Source: Sipunculus nudus (lineage: Eukaryota > Annelida > Sipuncula > Golfingiida > Sipunculidae). Taken from it: a stretch of DNA of 64,000 nucleotides. How positions within the stretch are numbered: the stretch's first letter is position 1; each line of letters opens with the position of its first letter. Both the position numbers and the translations under genes were made by a program. The stretch is from positions 54,728,159-54,792,158 of the forward strand of contig CM049313.1 of the NCBI GenBank assembly GCA_026874595.1, in the 5' to 3' direction. Positions 1 to 12,800 of this stretch are shown here, in pieces. The notes beneath the pieces are model-generated. The model was not told the origin of the DNA. It saw only the letters and a program-made list of their open reading frames with translations, and did not search any database.

Positions 1-784
1 TTGTTTCCTACTATCTACAAACGTTACGCAAGGAACAAATGCAAGACCTCTTACTGTGATGCTTGGATGCTTAGTTTGAGTTTGATGTTTTATGGTCGTT
101 ACTAATGTTTATGAATCAACAGAATGTCATGGCACATGGGCTTTGTGTGAAATTATTTGCAAAAGGTGCTGATTTTAGTACTGTTAAGTACTTTTATACA
201 TCTGTCACTACGAGATCATCTTCAACATAATCTTCTGCTAGGTTCTAGGTCAACCTTCACTATAAGTTATGTTTTTTTTCCGAGAAGACTTTGATGTTGC
301 TACACCGGAAGCCCAAGATACATTTGTTATCCAGCACTGATACTGGCTAATTAAGAAGCTTCAATTTCCTCAAAAATTGCACTTGCTTGAAATATTTTTT
401 TCGAACTTTTTTTAAAGAATTAATGAGGGAGAAGTGTCAGACGAGTCCTGTGACAACTACATTGCCCGGTTGGGGAGGTATTGAATGTGAGGTTTTGTTT
501 CTTGTGTACGTTTCCTATGGGAATTTAAGGAACAGGGAGATTTATGTTCCACTTACAGTTAACCACTTTGCATTGTTGGTGGAGCGAGCTAGAGATCAAT
601 CAGGCAAGATCTATGACTCTGACAATTTATACATGTTCATAAGAGGAATGAATTAAAGAGTTAGGGCGAGATTGATTTATTGATATACTTTGATAAACTT
701 TAATTCCTCCAATATTGAAGATACATCACGATGTTTCATGTGGAACAGAAGGTGAATTAATATTTCGAAACGCAAAGTAATTTA
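1..784. other. AT-rich non-coding DNA, no supported gene
   Basis: AT-rich sequence without a supported gene. One frame at 387-656 (+) stays open for about 89 codons, but it has no recognisable domain and looks like decayed repeat sequence. No RNA gene or regulatory site was recognised. Confidence 0.5.
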
Positions 785-1350
785 ACAAATATATATATAT
801 ACATATGCATAAACTAATGTATACACATATGTATACACAATGTACACATATCTAATGCATCAAACACATAAACATATACAAGTTAATACACGTACATATT
901 CTGTTAACAACACGTATATGTTAACTTATACACCTATACATGCAGAGATATAAACAGGTGAAAATACATTCATTCACATATACTATATGACACATACATG
1001 AACATACATTTACATACCCAAATAAATATGGAGATACATAAATATACATATACATATGTGCATACACACGCATGCGTGCACATATATATTCCTGTGTATA
1101 ATGTTTCCCAGGAGAAATTGACAATAATAAACCAGAAATGCGTGCACATGCATTTGCACAAACATATACACATATATATATATATACGTACATACGTGTA
1201 TAAATACATACAACATATACTCACATACATACACACATATACCTATGATGAAATACATAAAATATACCTATATATACATATACATATATATATATACATA
1301 CATACGTACATACATACACATACATATAAACATACATATACATACATATA
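785..1350. repeat. Cryptic (CATA/TA)n simple-sequence region
   Basis: A low-complexity stretch of interspersed acata, catata and tatata words. Several frames on both strands stay open only because the simple repeat lacks stop codons; their Tyr/Ile/His-rich translations are not protein-like. Confidence 0.8.
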
Positions 1351-1559
1351 ATGAATCGCCACACCATAACAACATGAAAAATCACTTTACTTTGTACATT
1401 CACGGACCAGAGAATGAAAACTTAATGACCAAGCAAAGGTCTTACTTCAGTTAAGAAGGAAATGTCAGGTAGCATACTTTTAACCAATTGTCATACGCGT
1501 TAAATATTCTAGATTCGATCAATTGAGAATAAAATAAATTTCGCCCACATATAAAGATT

Positions 1560-2254
1560 TCATAAACTCCCTCATCCACAATCAAGTCATCTGGTAGCGG
1601 TCCACCAAATATTATTTTAACCATAAGCTTATGATCTTCCTTGAGCTGAGAAATAAATGCTTCTGACGAAAAGGTCCTAATCCGCTACCACATCAAATCA
1701 CGCATCTCGTCTAATGCAAAGCATCCGAAAAGTACGTGTTCAATTTTATCCCGAAACATTGTTCCACATAAAATACATAATTCGCTGTCAGAAAATCGAA
1801 GATTTGGAGTAACTAAAATACGTGCCAAATACATAAACATAAATAATGAACCTGGAAAAATAAGAGCGACTTTCCAGATGGGAGACGTACAGGAACAAAC
1901 AGGCATAATATCGTAAAATGTTCATAGGTGATCATCAATGGAAACATTTACCCCGTATATAGATTGTTCAAAAGCATTTATTGTTTGCTTAACAATATGT
2001 TTCCATGCTCGTTTTATATGGGGATGATCCGGAGTTGAGATAATGCTAAAAAATACCCAATAAGTTATACTTAGTATGCTCAAGTTATCGCCGACAAAGC
2101 TTCTTCCAGCTTGACGTCTACAAATATGGACATGAAAGAATCGTGAGATTAATATAGATTTACAAATATTGCCAGCTGGTAAGTAAAATAGTCTACACAG
2201 AAATAACAATTTGAGAATGTCAATAATACTTCTCATGCTCAAAAAACCCATCAT
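1560..2254 (-). pseudogene. Decayed LINE reverse transcriptase, C-terminal zinc-binding region
   Basis: On the minus strand two overlapping frames (2254-1922 and 1906-1685) read as the C-terminal part of a non-LTR retrotransposon ORF2. The clearest signal is near 1790-1720: CILCG followed by D-x-I-E-H-V-L-F-G-C, the C-x2-C...H...C zinc-binding segment found after the RT domain in many LINEs. A frame change and a short stop-containing gap separate the two pieces, so the copy is dead. A LINE fragment on the opposite strand follows immediately, so this is a nested or rearranged repeat. Confidence 0.6.
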
Positions 2255-2394
2255 GGTCAGAACATAAGTAATGCTTGTACGTTTTCCGAACCCTTGTGAA
2301 ATTTTTAGACAAAACCTGAGGAATCGTTCTAACTCAAGATCTCCTGCTAATCCTATTACAGACTTAAAAGATGGATCTCCCCTTCCTAATCGTT

Positions 2395-2620
2395 TGCTGT
2401 GTACGAGCCCCGAATCAGAAGCAACACTAGTTGGTATGAGGAGGGTGAGAAATCAACAAACTATTTTTTTTTAAATATGGAGAAAAGGAATTACAACATG
2501 AAGGTTGTCAGAAAACTTATTATAAATCGAAATATAATAAACAATCCACAGGTTATATTAGAAAAAGAAAAAGTATTTTTCCAGGAACTTTATACTTCAA
2601 ATCAACAACAATTTGTTTAA
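2395..2620 (+). pseudogene. LINE ORF2 fragment (L1/Tx1-like, upstream of the RT core)
   Basis: The plus-strand frame contains SWYEEGEKSTNYFF followed by LEK-like MEKRN, spacing, and a QELYTS end. This is the characteristic linker between endonuclease and RT in L1/Tx1-like LINEs (W-x-E-E-G-E-K-x-T-x-Y-F then F/LYTS). The frame ends at 2620 with no RT catalytic motif after it, so it is a 5'- and 3'-truncated relic. It lies head to head with the minus-strand LINE relic at 1560-2254. Confidence 0.6.
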
Positions 2621-3127
2621 TAAAATGCATATATCTGCATGTATTACCATAGGTCAAATAAAAAAGGAATAAACACTGTGTCCAATTAAGATTTCTACGT
2701 GATTTATTACATTTTTCAATGTGTAAAATCAGAGTAATGTCTCTGCTGAAAAATAGCATGTTTTATAAATTAAGAGTTACCATGGAAACACGACACTTTA
2801 ATACATGTAGCACATAACATTTTCCTTCAAAAGTACAACACTAATAATGCTTTGTCGCACCTTCTGTTAGGGTATGATCCAGTGAATCCCTTCCCTACAT
2901 GGTATTTATAAAGAATGTCCACGTGAAAGAAAACACTGATCTCATTTTATTTTAATCATCATGAATAACTTTGCTATGCAAAACCATGGGCATACAAGTA
3001 TGGAATCAAATCATACTGTGTAAATTAAAATTTTATTTTGTATCTGAGTTTCTGGATAATGTTGGCTAGTATGAAATTGCTGGTTCGGGATTGTAGGTGT
3101 AGATCTCGATTCAAATACAGCAGGGGC

Positions 3128-3128
<1 letters not shown>

Positions 3129-3187
<59 letters not shown>
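3129..3187. repeat. (TA)n microsatellite
   Basis: Uninterrupted alternating TA of about 59 bp. It lies just downstream, in minus-strand sense, of the third exon of the host gene. Confidence 0.95.
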
Positions 3188-3189
<2 letters not shown>

Positions 3190-3262
3190 TATATAAAATT
3201 GGAAAAGAATATGGATGGAGAAAATTTAAAAAAATCGTTCTCCGCCAGTTCTTTGTACTTAC

Positions 3263-3298
3263 CTTCTGTGGTGGTGTGCAGGTCGTGTCCACTGAAAT
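3263..3298 (-). CDS. Host secreted-protein gene, exon 3 (36 nt)
   Basis: On the minus strand a 36-nt block is bounded by an acceptor (ccatttacag at 3308-3299) and a consensus donor (gtaagt at 3262-3257). Entered in phase 1 it encodes DFSGHDLHTTTE and leaves a single G for the next codon, so it is a symmetric 1-1 exon. It joins in phase to the 21-nt exon at 5013-4993 and the signal-peptide exon at 9581-9536. Three independent splice-site pairs with matching phase make this a convincing animal gene. Downstream exons were not found to the left and may lie outside the window. Function unknown. Confidence 0.6.
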
Positions 3299-3559
3299 CT
3301 GTAAATGGCAAACAGAAAGTTATTCCATATAATCCGGTCCTCTCAACTTTCTCATACACACACGAACTAAAATGTTTCCAAGCTATCCAAAAATGTAAGA
3401 ATACAGTGTTATTTATGTTGTGTAAATTATAAACACATATGTTAGAGATATAGAATTAACTGGCTTTTATACAGAAATTCATATTTAACAATAATTATGT
3501 ACATTGACACAATAGAACGTGTACCAGTAAGTGTCGATATTTATGTCATGAAACGTCTC

Positions 3560-3562
<3 letters not shown>

Positions 3563-3611
<49 letters not shown>
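3563..3611. repeat. (TA)n microsatellite
   Basis: About 49 bp of alternating TA immediately upstream of a LINE relic. Confidence 0.95.
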
Positions 3612-3614
<3 letters not shown>

Positions 3615-3618
3615 AAGA

Positions 3619-4036
3619 TGATGAAGATATGATGCGTCAAACGAGACTTTTGTATGTACGCTCTAATATACTTTTACGTGACGTTTCCCATTGTACTAAC
3701 GCAGTCAAAATTCAGCTGTTCAAAAGTTATTGTCTCGCTTTTTACTGCCCGTTTCTATGGACTGATTATAGTTCGTTTTGTTTCAATAAATTACGTGTTG
3801 CATTCAATAAAGTGCACCGTAAATTATTAGGTTATCAACGGAATGATAGTGCTAGTCTTATGTTTGTGAAACATGGTTTTAATAATTTCGAGGCTGTGTT
3901 GAGGAAATGTATCTTCGCTTTTATTAGAAGAATTGAATGCTCAGCCAATCCTCTCATACGCTGTCTTGTAAACAACATGAATGTACAAGCTGGTAGAATA
4001 CAAACACATTGGAATGAATGTCTATATCATAAATAG
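3619..4036 (+). pseudogene. LINE reverse transcriptase C-terminal fragment
   Basis: About 138 codons in one plus-strand frame read as the post-catalytic part of a non-LTR retrotransposon RT: RQTRLLYVRSNILLRDV, then KIQLFKSYC, LRVAFNKVHRKLLGYQR and a SASLMFV segment. This order of blocks is typical of many invertebrate LINEs. The YADD catalytic core is absent upstream, where a (TA)n tract begins, so the copy is 5'-truncated. The frame ends in a normal stop at 4036. It may be the true C-terminus of a truncated insertion. Confidence 0.75.
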
Positions 4037-4155
4037 AAGCGTGAATATCTAATGATGTATCATAATGTTTTTAATTGTATCTTATTTTACTATACTATAC
4101 CATTTTATTGTACTATTTTATATGGGCTGTGGCCTGAAATAAACTTCTATCTAAA

Positions 4156-4157
<2 letters not shown>

Positions 4158-4217
<60 letters not shown>
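4158..4217. repeat. (TA)n microsatellite
   Basis: About 60 bp of alternating TA forming the left flank of the hairpin element at 4218-4320. Confidence 0.95.
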
Positions 4218-4221
<4 letters not shown>

Positions 4222-4375
4222 GCTGAAGAAAAACAACACTGTAAATTCACAACAGTCTGTTTCACGGGATGCTACCCGATCATCAGGTGAATTTGGTTTT
4301 TCTGTTGTTTTTCTTCAGCGTTATACCGCTCTGACCTATTCTGTTGGCCATAGAGCACTTTACAACGGAGGATAA

Positions 4376-4377
<2 letters not shown>
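4218..4377. mobile_element. Foldback/MITE-like element embedded in (TA)n
   Basis: GCTGAAGAAAAACAACA at 4222-4238 is the exact reverse complement of TGTTGTTTTTCTTCAGC at 4303-4319, giving a 17-bp perfect stem around a 64-nt loop. About 58 bp of non-repetitive sequence follows. Long (TA)n tracts flank both sides, as expected of a small non-autonomous element that inserts at TA. No coding capacity. Confidence 0.6.

Positions 4378-4421
<44 letters not shown>
4378..4421. repeat. (TA)n microsatellite
   Basis: About 44 bp of alternating TA on the right of the hairpin element. Confidence 0.95.
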
Positions 4422-4424
<3 letters not shown>

Positions 4425-4992
4425 CATTGTATTGGCTTGAAAATGAATTTTATTTGAAGCGTTACACGAGAAAAGTTGCTAGAGGCGAATGAGTCAATTC
4501 TGTTTGATTCCTCATACATATATAAATTATAAACTAATCAAAACTAATATTATGAACATAAATATATAGAATTACAAAATTTGACTGACTAAAGTACACG
4601 GTAACTGAAGTATATGCCTTAAAGAATATATTGTCACCAGGATTTTGTCTAGTCTCAGAATCGAATTACCAGATCATTCGAGCTTGTACATTTTTGTAAA
4701 TTGTTAGACGGTAAAATTCGTACAATACGTTACTATATCATTACTATTCTAAGGAATCTTTGTCAGTAAGTTAAATAAATTAGTAATAATAATCATGCAC
4801 ATGTTTACAGCTGCCCTTATTAGGTAATGGGTGTGGACAATGCCACCTTTGAATAGGGTTTTAATCCCTGTTATCTCAATTAATCGGCGTTATACCGATA
4901 TATAAATATACCGATTAGATCATAAGAATATCATGATCCAGGCAAAGAAGGTACACAATTTATTTTAAAAGCTTAATGTTTGAAAGACTCAC

Positions 4993-5013
4993 CATCACCC
5001 GCCGTCGTTGTCC
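4993..5013 (-). CDS. Host secreted-protein gene, exon 2 (21-nt microexon)
   Basis: On the minus strand, acceptor ttttatttgcag (5025-5014) and donor gtgagt (4992-4987) bound exactly 21 nt. Entered in phase 1 it completes a Gly codon and encodes TTTAGD plus the first base of the next codon, so the exon is symmetric and can be skipped without breaking frame. It connects the signal-peptide exon (9581-9536) to the 36-nt exon (3298-3263). The Thr-rich content would suit O-glycosylation. The call rests on splice signals and phase only. Confidence 0.6.
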
Positions 5014-5029
5014 CTGCAAATAAAATACA

Positions 5030-6650
5030 AATGAAATACAAACATTTTAAAAACTGATTTATCTTCCAAAGATTTAATAATAACATTCGTTAGTCTTCTT
5101 GAACTTGACTATAAAAATATGAAACACCTTGTGCAATCAGGTATCGCTGATAAATCTACATCTTCAACCAGCTGTCTGAATGTCCCCGGAGCTATAGCTA
5201 TAGTCTCCGTGTGTGAAAACGGCACAAAGCGTAACCATAAGGCCGGTACTATTTTAGATTAATCTTCTTGGATAACCTTGAGAAATCCCCGTGAAAACCT
5301 AAATCAGCCGATGGCGAAATATATATTGCGGGCTAAGAAACGTGATTCTGAGCACCGTAAATGTCAAACCCCCCATTTGCATTTAAGGTAGCTCGTGTCA
5401 GTTGTAATACTATGCCGCGTCTGCACCTATCATACTATCAGCATGCAAATGCAAACATACTTAAATGTTTAGTATTCCTTGGATTGTGTGGAAACTTTAT
5501 GATAGTCCACAGTTCATGTCACCGTGTTGATATGGATGTTACGTATCGACCGAACCCCCTCAATTGTTATGGTGTGGATGTACCATTCGCGAGAAATCCA
5601 GAAGAAGTGGAACTTATAAACAGATAAAATGTTTTCTATGGATTTATACAGGACTCGGTGATAGCCTAAATTTCAGGAGTAACTTTAGTTTATAATATCG
5701 CTGAGGTACTTTTTAGTGTACTTAAGTATTTAGGTTATGTATATTTGTTATATGTATACATGTTATAAGTGTTTGACACCGTTGTTACTGGTCTGAGTGA
5801 AATCGGAGTGTAGCAAATGAAACGAGACTGGGGTAAACTTATTTATCCCAAGGGTATAGGTCAAAGTGTCTCCATACACGCTTAAAAAAATGCAGGTCTG
5901 TCAGCAGCCCAATGGTTTGACATTATTGATACCCGGGATTTGTGGATCTTTATTTGATGTATTTACACAGGCATTGTTTGTGCATGAACGGGTCGGGCTG
6001 TGTGCATCCTCAATTGATGTCAACATATGACCTGGTGAGTTGATATTTATCGGTGGCTGGTCGGCATTTGTAAATCTAATTGAGAAAAGTAGTTCTACGG
6101 GTGATTTCGACAGCCCACTTGCTGATCGCTAAGACTGCCAAGTGGTTACGGGTCTAACATGATCGTTTTTTTCCGTTAGTAATAACTTGTAGAGGCTTTG
6201 ATTAAGTTAATAATAGTTTAAGGTCTTTGTGATGTTGGACAAGCCGTCCGCCGGGCAGTCTGTGTAGTGACACAGGCGTTTTGGGGACTTCGTCCGTCGC
6301 CTAGTCTATGTTGAACTTAGTCGTTAACCCCCCCCCCCCCCCCCCCCGGTCATCCGTCACTTTGTCTGTGTTGTGACCCAGAGCATTTAGTTTTCAGAAG
6401 ACATACCTAGGTGCCTTATAACCGAGATATGCGCGTGTTTTGGACGTGGGATTACGGTACCAACATGAAACAGGACGTGATGCTACTCGCGCTCAAATTC
6501 AGTCAATAGAGCAATAGAGCCTTTTTCGAGTAGTCGTCTGATCGAATCAATGCGTTTTTAGATATATTCTATAGTTTTGCTGTAAGCCAACCGTTTCATC
6601 ACAGTATTTAAAGCCCTTAGTGTTATCTTTTTTCCTCTTAAAGGCAGCCG
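5030..6650. other. Intron of the host gene, no gene recognised
   Basis: AT-rich intronic sequence between exons 2 and 1 of the minus-strand host gene. It contains a 20-nt poly(C) run at 6328-6347. A frame at 5361-5627 (+) is open but unrecognisable. GC rises from about 5.9 kb toward the Gag-like relic, suggesting that an old retroelement begins there. Confidence 0.5.
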
Positions 6651-6659
6651 CCTTACAGG

Positions 6660-7640
6660 AATTTCGGGTGACCGAGGATGGATATCGGGATATGTTTTAC
6701 TCGAGTCTACCGGAAAAGGCGATACGTCGAGTCAAGTCTCCGGTGGGCTTAATTTCCTAGATAACTAGATCAAGTAAGCATGCATGGAGAAGCGCTACGA
6801 TGTTCTGAGACATTTTTATGCTTCGGGAGCAGTCCGTCAACTGCTGCAGCAAAGACGTAGTTTTCTTCCTTAAGGAGAAGAATTGTTGGTCTATTAATTG
6901 CATGACCGACTTGCCAGAGCGGTATACTGATGCACACAATGTACATATTCTCGCATATTCGGCTAATCTGGAGCGTAAAACAAGCCATTCTGCTGCGACG
7001 ATGATACCGAAACGTCAACCTTCGCAGGGGTCACAGGTCCGGATGAATCCAATGAGATGCATTCGGTGTAACAAAGTCGGCCATAGGATGTAATATTGCC
7101 GTAAGGCGGTTGCGGAATAGAGTCGGAAGCCTAACATGAACGCGAACAAGGATCAACCTGTAGTGGAGAACACGGAGTTAACTGGTGATCTAAAAGCAAC
7201 TCAGGTGCAGTTCCTTTCGGGACGGGCGTCACACAGATCGGTGAAGCTTATATCCTTTCGATGGTCCGTGGCAACGCCGAGGTTTGTCCGAATGTTACGG
7301 CTATGCGTGTGACTGTGTACATGTGTCTTCGTGCGTAAGGCTTTAGTTTGGCTTTAGTTCCGGATAGTTAGTTTACCGGAGGCGGCGAGTTTGGTGTATA
7401 TTAGTAAACGGAATACGGGAGAGCTAATCTGCGATGGTAAAGATAACTTAGCCTATAATTTTATCATAAGTCATGTGGGATAGCTCGGTGAGAGTAAAAG
7501 CTGGTTCAATTCCCTCAAGTTAGTTTAGCGTTTGAAGGGCGACCTGCGCTTGAGACTAGAGACTAGAGCGGCTAAACGTAGACGCCAACACAAGCCACAT
7601 AATTAACCGTCGTTTAATCGATGGTAGACACTTATCCAAC
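6660..7640 (+). pseudogene. Decayed retroelement with Gag-type CCHC zinc knuckle
   Basis: Fragments of protein-like sequence run through 6660-7130 in shifting frames. The diagnostic part is a Gag-type knuckle that starts with TGC at 7058 (CIRCNKVGH) and has the C-x2-C-x4-H-x4-C spacing. An in-frame TAA at 7091-7093 falls inside the knuckle, before its last Cys. Basic sequence and no conserved protease or RT motif follow. The best reading is a degenerate LTR-retrotransposon Gag inserted in the host intron, opposite in orientation to the host gene. Confidence 0.5.
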
Positions 7641-9040
7641 TTAATTTCCGCCAGCGTAGAAAATGCGATCCGAAGAGCTTAAGGTCCAGGTGGAGGCCCT
7701 AGCCACTCCATGTAAAAAAGTGTATGTGGTCCGTGACCTGTACAAGAAAGGTGTGGGAAAGGTTAACACGCGGATTGTTGTGCCAACCATCCTTAGGAAA
7801 CACGTATTCTGGGGCGGGGGAGGGGGGGCCTGAGTCAATCATATTTGGTCACCAGATTATCGATCGCACATATCACCTAATACCTAGCCATTTCCTGTGG
7901 CGAGGCATTTTTTTAGATAAGGCAAAATTAAGTAAGTTGTAACACTTATCCTCTCAGCAATTGAAACTAACTCAGTACGAATATAATTAAACTATTTAAA
8001 CAATGGCTTTATGGAAATATTTGGAGATAAAATAGTTAATAATTTCGAAGGTTAGTTTATATTTCGGCTCAGTATTTACGTGCTCATCAGGCCAAGGGTG
8101 TGACAAAACGACGACCTAGTTGTGTATTGTATGTATAACCTAAGGGATTACATGTCAATTTCTGCTTCGTATCACTGGTGTGTTTGTCATAAAGTGTATT
8201 ATGATTTTGCAAGTTACTTGAACATAATTATGACAGCATTAGAAAAGGGACTCCAAATTGTTTGAAACGTCGACATTTTCGAATGCTTTGACTGTCAAAA
8301 ACTGCCACCGTACGAATTTACTGGTCATACTTTGGACATAACTTAAATGCACTCTTATATAGATATATGAAATGACGTCATAAATTGAGGCTTGCGTCTA
8401 AAATGTGAACTGAGTAGCGGAAATGTTTGAAAAATATTAAATGAAAATTTTAAAATTCTCTTTATTCCTTTTCAAAGCAGTTTGTACCAAAAGGAAATAT
8501 ATCTTAAGGATAAGTAAATAAGATAATAAGTCGTGCGTACGGTGTCAAATAATATGGTGTGATTTAAATGCATTTCGCAGGACTAAGTACAATCTTTTGT
8601 TTTATCGCTTAAAAGGCCGGAGTTGGCATGCACAGTTTATCAACAATGTCAGTAATCCGTACTATAACTCTAGAAGAATACTACCTACAATACATGCCAT
8701 TTTTTTCCCAGATGTAAGTACCGGATGGTCGTTGTCGTTAAGAGTCTATATGTTTGGTCATAAGAGGTCCATTTTCTTGCAGATATAAAGTACTTCTGAA
8801 ATTCCACCATAACTTCCAAGTTTTTCCTCTTTATATTTTCTTGTTTAAAGAACCACATTTGAATTACAATTTTGTGTTAAATATATTACTCTTCTCCGAG
8901 AAAAATTATGTTTGCTTGCAATGTATGCATTATCAAATTAATAATAATGAAAATAAAATGATAAAACAAAATTTATAATAAATAAAAGTTACGATACTAT
9001 ATTCATAGTCCATAAACGTATAGTGGAAATAATTTATATA
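7640..9040. other. Intronic/repeat sequence, no gene recognised
   Basis: AT-rich, with short open frames that resemble no family. The segment near 8040-8100, with the words ctcatcagg and ggttag, looks like dispersed-repeat sequence. Nothing further is supported. Confidence 0.4.

Positions 9041-9041
<1 letters not shown>

Positions 9042-9096
<55 letters not shown>
9042..9096. repeat. (TA)n microsatellite
   Basis: About 55 bp of nearly pure TA repeat inside the long intron of the minus-strand host gene. Confidence 0.95.
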
Positions 9097-9100
<4 letters not shown>

Positions 9101-9535
9101 ATGAAGACCACTCTTGCTTACGCATCGTAATGTTGCAAACTGGTATATAGCACGGCCCAGTTTAGGCGATCCCTTGAAAAATCGTAGGGAATTATTGTAT
9201 TTAAGGAATTATTTTAATCTTTCCCCAACAAGATTTCTAAACCTCTAAAATTTCTAAACAAAGAAGCTTGTTTAAAAAGAAGAAGGGAAAGATGATTTAT
9301 ATTATATACATGCTATGTCTGACCACTTCTTACAACGTCTGCTCAACGTCTGAAATTCAAAGGAGAAAGATTTTTTTCACGAATAAACGTTATCAACACG
9401 TTAAAGAAGGGAAGAAAACAGTTTATATATTTAAGGAGAACACTTTGCTAAAAAAAGACTGAAATGTTAAACCGGAAATACTGTCAGTCAATTTGAAAAG
9501 GTAATCTGATAGCATGTTGCTACAGAAATACTAAC

Positions 9536-9581
9536 CTGGAATGGACCAGCAACACACTGCGAGAAGAAGTGTGAGTCTCAT
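9536..9581 (-). CDS. Host secreted-protein gene, exon 1 with signal peptide
   Basis: The minus-strand ATG at 9581 opens 15 codons (MRLTLLLAVCCWSIP) plus the first base of a Gly codon, followed directly by a donor (gttagt at 9535-9530). Met-Arg followed by a Leu/Ala/Val/Cys core is a textbook signal-peptide N-terminus. A TATA-like element (tataat, plus-strand 9631-9636) lies about 50 bp upstream. The phase-1 exit matches the phase-1 entry of the exons at 5013-4993 and 3298-3263. Product: a small secreted or membrane protein with a Thr-rich N-terminal region; family unknown. Confidence 0.6.
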
Positions 9582-9859
9582 CCTGTTGGCTTTCAACTCA
9601 GCAATGCGGAAGCACCAGGGATTGTGCGTTATTATATCGCAAACTCAGTGCTGCTTCTAGATGTTATCTTATATAATGTTTCCCAATTGGTTTTTAATGG
9701 TTATTGTCTGGATTGCAAGGGCTTTAAAGATACATTATCTTCCACAGTTACCACGTATGTAGTATGTAGTTATGTAATATCCCTACATGATACATATCTG
9801 TTAAATGTATACAAAAGAGAGGAAACAGAGTACTTTGAAGCTTATAGATTTTAATATGT

Positions 9860-12800
9860 TTAAAAAGGTTGAACATGCCTTGTTATTCGAATGTTATGGA
9901 AGATTCGTTTATTCTTCAAGTTCTTTAAGTATATGTTAAGGATAGAACCTTATTGCTCCGTCTTCGCATTTAAGTCACGTTGGACGTGCAGAATATGTTA
10001 AATTGACTTTGATATACCCACCCGGTGCAATTAAGGTAGATCTTTTTATTTTCACTGCTTTCCCCATAAAAACTAATACAACAAATATTCAATTTCTTTA
10101 ACATAACTTAATGGAGGATTTGGCAGAACTTGTAAGGCATATGTTAACTGTGACAAAATATGAGTTTTTATGATGCTATTTTACCTGATAGTATCATTGA
10201 TCTTGTCTACCATATACATCTATTTACAGTTAATTTTATTTTACTCAGAATTTCCTTGTAACTGATATCTTCATAATACGCCACTCTGGATGTTAGTAAA
10301 TGCCCAAAATTTTAACAGGATATGTACACCATTTCAGTCCCAAATTGTGTATATTCTGATATACATTACCATCAGCATATTGAATGAGTATGTATTCTCT
10401 CCCTCTAACAGTAACACACAGACAAAAATGGTGATATTACTGTGGCATCTGAAATATCCGCTCACTAAATATGTAAATTTCATTGTACAACTTAGCCTCT
10501 CAAATTTACTATTTGAATAGAATATTGTGCTCAACATGTGTAACAAATGCTCCAAATTATAGAAAAACGAGCACAGTATTGTATCTCTCTAGAATAATCT
10601 CTACCACTAACTATAAAGTCTATTTCAACATATCCAGCGAAGTTCCAAACAATCAAAAGCTCATTATTGTACAATTCATATTTACTTTATGTCACTTAAT
10701 ATACTTAACTCGCACTTGCCTCAATATATGTAATAAGAATATACTTGAAAACTGTGCAGACAGCGACAAGTTTTCTATTAATCTAAGTATATTCATCTTA
10801 GCAATATTATGGAATTTAGTTGAGTTTATATGATAGATAATAATATACAGCTCAAAATTAAGAGTTCATCGAAACTGAATTGAAGACTGAGTGCATAATT
10901 CAATATTTGCATAATTATTCAATATTTAACATTATGCACCACGTAATAGGGAGGTATTAATTGACAATTGTGTACAAAAGTAAAAATCAAACCTTAATTT
11001 CACACATCCGATATGTTATCTATGAACATTTTCCATCTCAAAAATGGCCCTAGAGTGTACGGTAACGCCTGCATAAAAACACTGAAATAACGGCCTTAAA
11101 AACCTTAAGGGCCTCATATAAGCTGCTTATATCAATATACTAAGTAAACAAAACATTAAACCACAGTAACAGACACGTCTTCTGACGTCTTCCTAAATTT
11201 TGAATCAACTTTAACCTGTTCTTCTCCTGCGCTACAGACCCACCAACCAGCCATACAATAAACCATATAAGCAAATTATAACTGTTGCATGTCATAGTAA
11301 ATGGAATGTACACTGAATATGTTAAAATCGGGCTTGTGGTACAGTATTGTAGCCACGCAGCATTACCTTAACAACAACTGTTTTACTTTCTCTTTAGGGC
11401 TTTTTTACCTATTCTCGGATCGCTTAAAAATTGATTTTACTCAATTACATATATAATATATGTAACGGTTTAATTGTATAGATCTTCACATCTCATTTAA
11501 CTTTGCGGTAGCCAGAACTGTTTTTGTATACTAAGTTACTCTGTGCTGCCACCTATCGTGCATTCTGTAACTGGTCACTAATTATCTGCCCTGAAGTGGT
11601 CTTTCCTCATTAGCTCTTGGTCTGGTGCGCATTGTAACACGTTGTTACTGCGTATCGAGTTGTCCACACACCTTGCTGACACGTTTGTACAGAACCCATT
11701 TATTGTTTTCAGGATTCCTAGCAAATGGTAAGTCATAAGTCTATCACATAATATTGAATTATTATTATATCATATGGCTACTGTAAATAGGTATTCACAC
11801 TAAACAGTCAGATATTTCTTAATTAACAGGTCATTCCAATGTCTCTAATGGTCCATTGTTCTTACATGTATGTCTAACAACCTTCAAGAAGAACCATTAC
11901 GTTATTACAATATATTATCACAAGGACTGTATATTCTCTATCTAGTCTTAATGTATGTGTCATAGACATGTTGGTATCGCATTATTAATTATTTGCACTG
12001 TAGAATCCACATCGAACAAACAAACTACTGAATAAATCATCCTCAACTGAAAAACGGCTATTCCTCCCAAGTACTGAGTCGTTATTGTTAACTGCTCTTT
12101 GGTGTGAAAGGGAGACGGTAACACACACACATATGTATTAAGTGTCTGTGTTTTCAGTCTTTGATGTAAAAAAGCTTCCAGAAATATATATTTCTACCAG
12201 TTGCTTACCTGGTGTAGAAATACATAAAAAATAAATACACAGTTTAATTAGTGTTATAATTACGTACTTAGAAAGTAATGATATTTATGACCTCATGGTA
12301 ATTAAAGGTGTTAAAATCGTAATCAGTACTCAAAAACCTGGTATTTGGTGGTTTCATTTTTGAGCAGGCTCAATTTAGTTTATTTCTGTGAGCTTCATGT
12401 AATTCAATTGTTTTGTTTTTTAGTGTATTATACTTTGTGATTGTTATTTTATCGCGATATCGATTCTTCTTTTATTTACAAAAGTTTAATGCTCCCGCGT
12501 CTATGATTTTTTGTGATAAATGGTTTTTTGAACTACCTAAGCATTGGGGATGTACTTTACTTTTAATTATTTGAGTCTACAAACTAAAATTGCACAATTT
12601 GAATTGTAAACCTTTGTTCTAGCGTCATTTTTATCTTTAGGGATAGGAGAATGCTTGCACGTTACTAGTCCATAACACAGGAACCCTTTAAATATGTTAA
12701 GCTAAACATCAGATGATTATGGTTCCTAATTTGAAAAGGTATGCCAGAAAGTTAATATAAAATATCCTTATACATCTCCTACATTAAAGGTCATTTTATG

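Noticed and set aside
387-656. 89-codon plus-strand frame
   Set aside because: No domain, promoter or poly(A) signal; probably decayed repeat.
998-1454. Open frames of 60-117 codons on both strands
   Set aside because: Translations are Tyr/Ile/His/Thr repeats produced by (CATA)n simple sequence.
11713-11727. 15-nt plus-strand microexon
   Set aside because: Good acceptor and donor words, but no in-phase partner exon could be found nearby.
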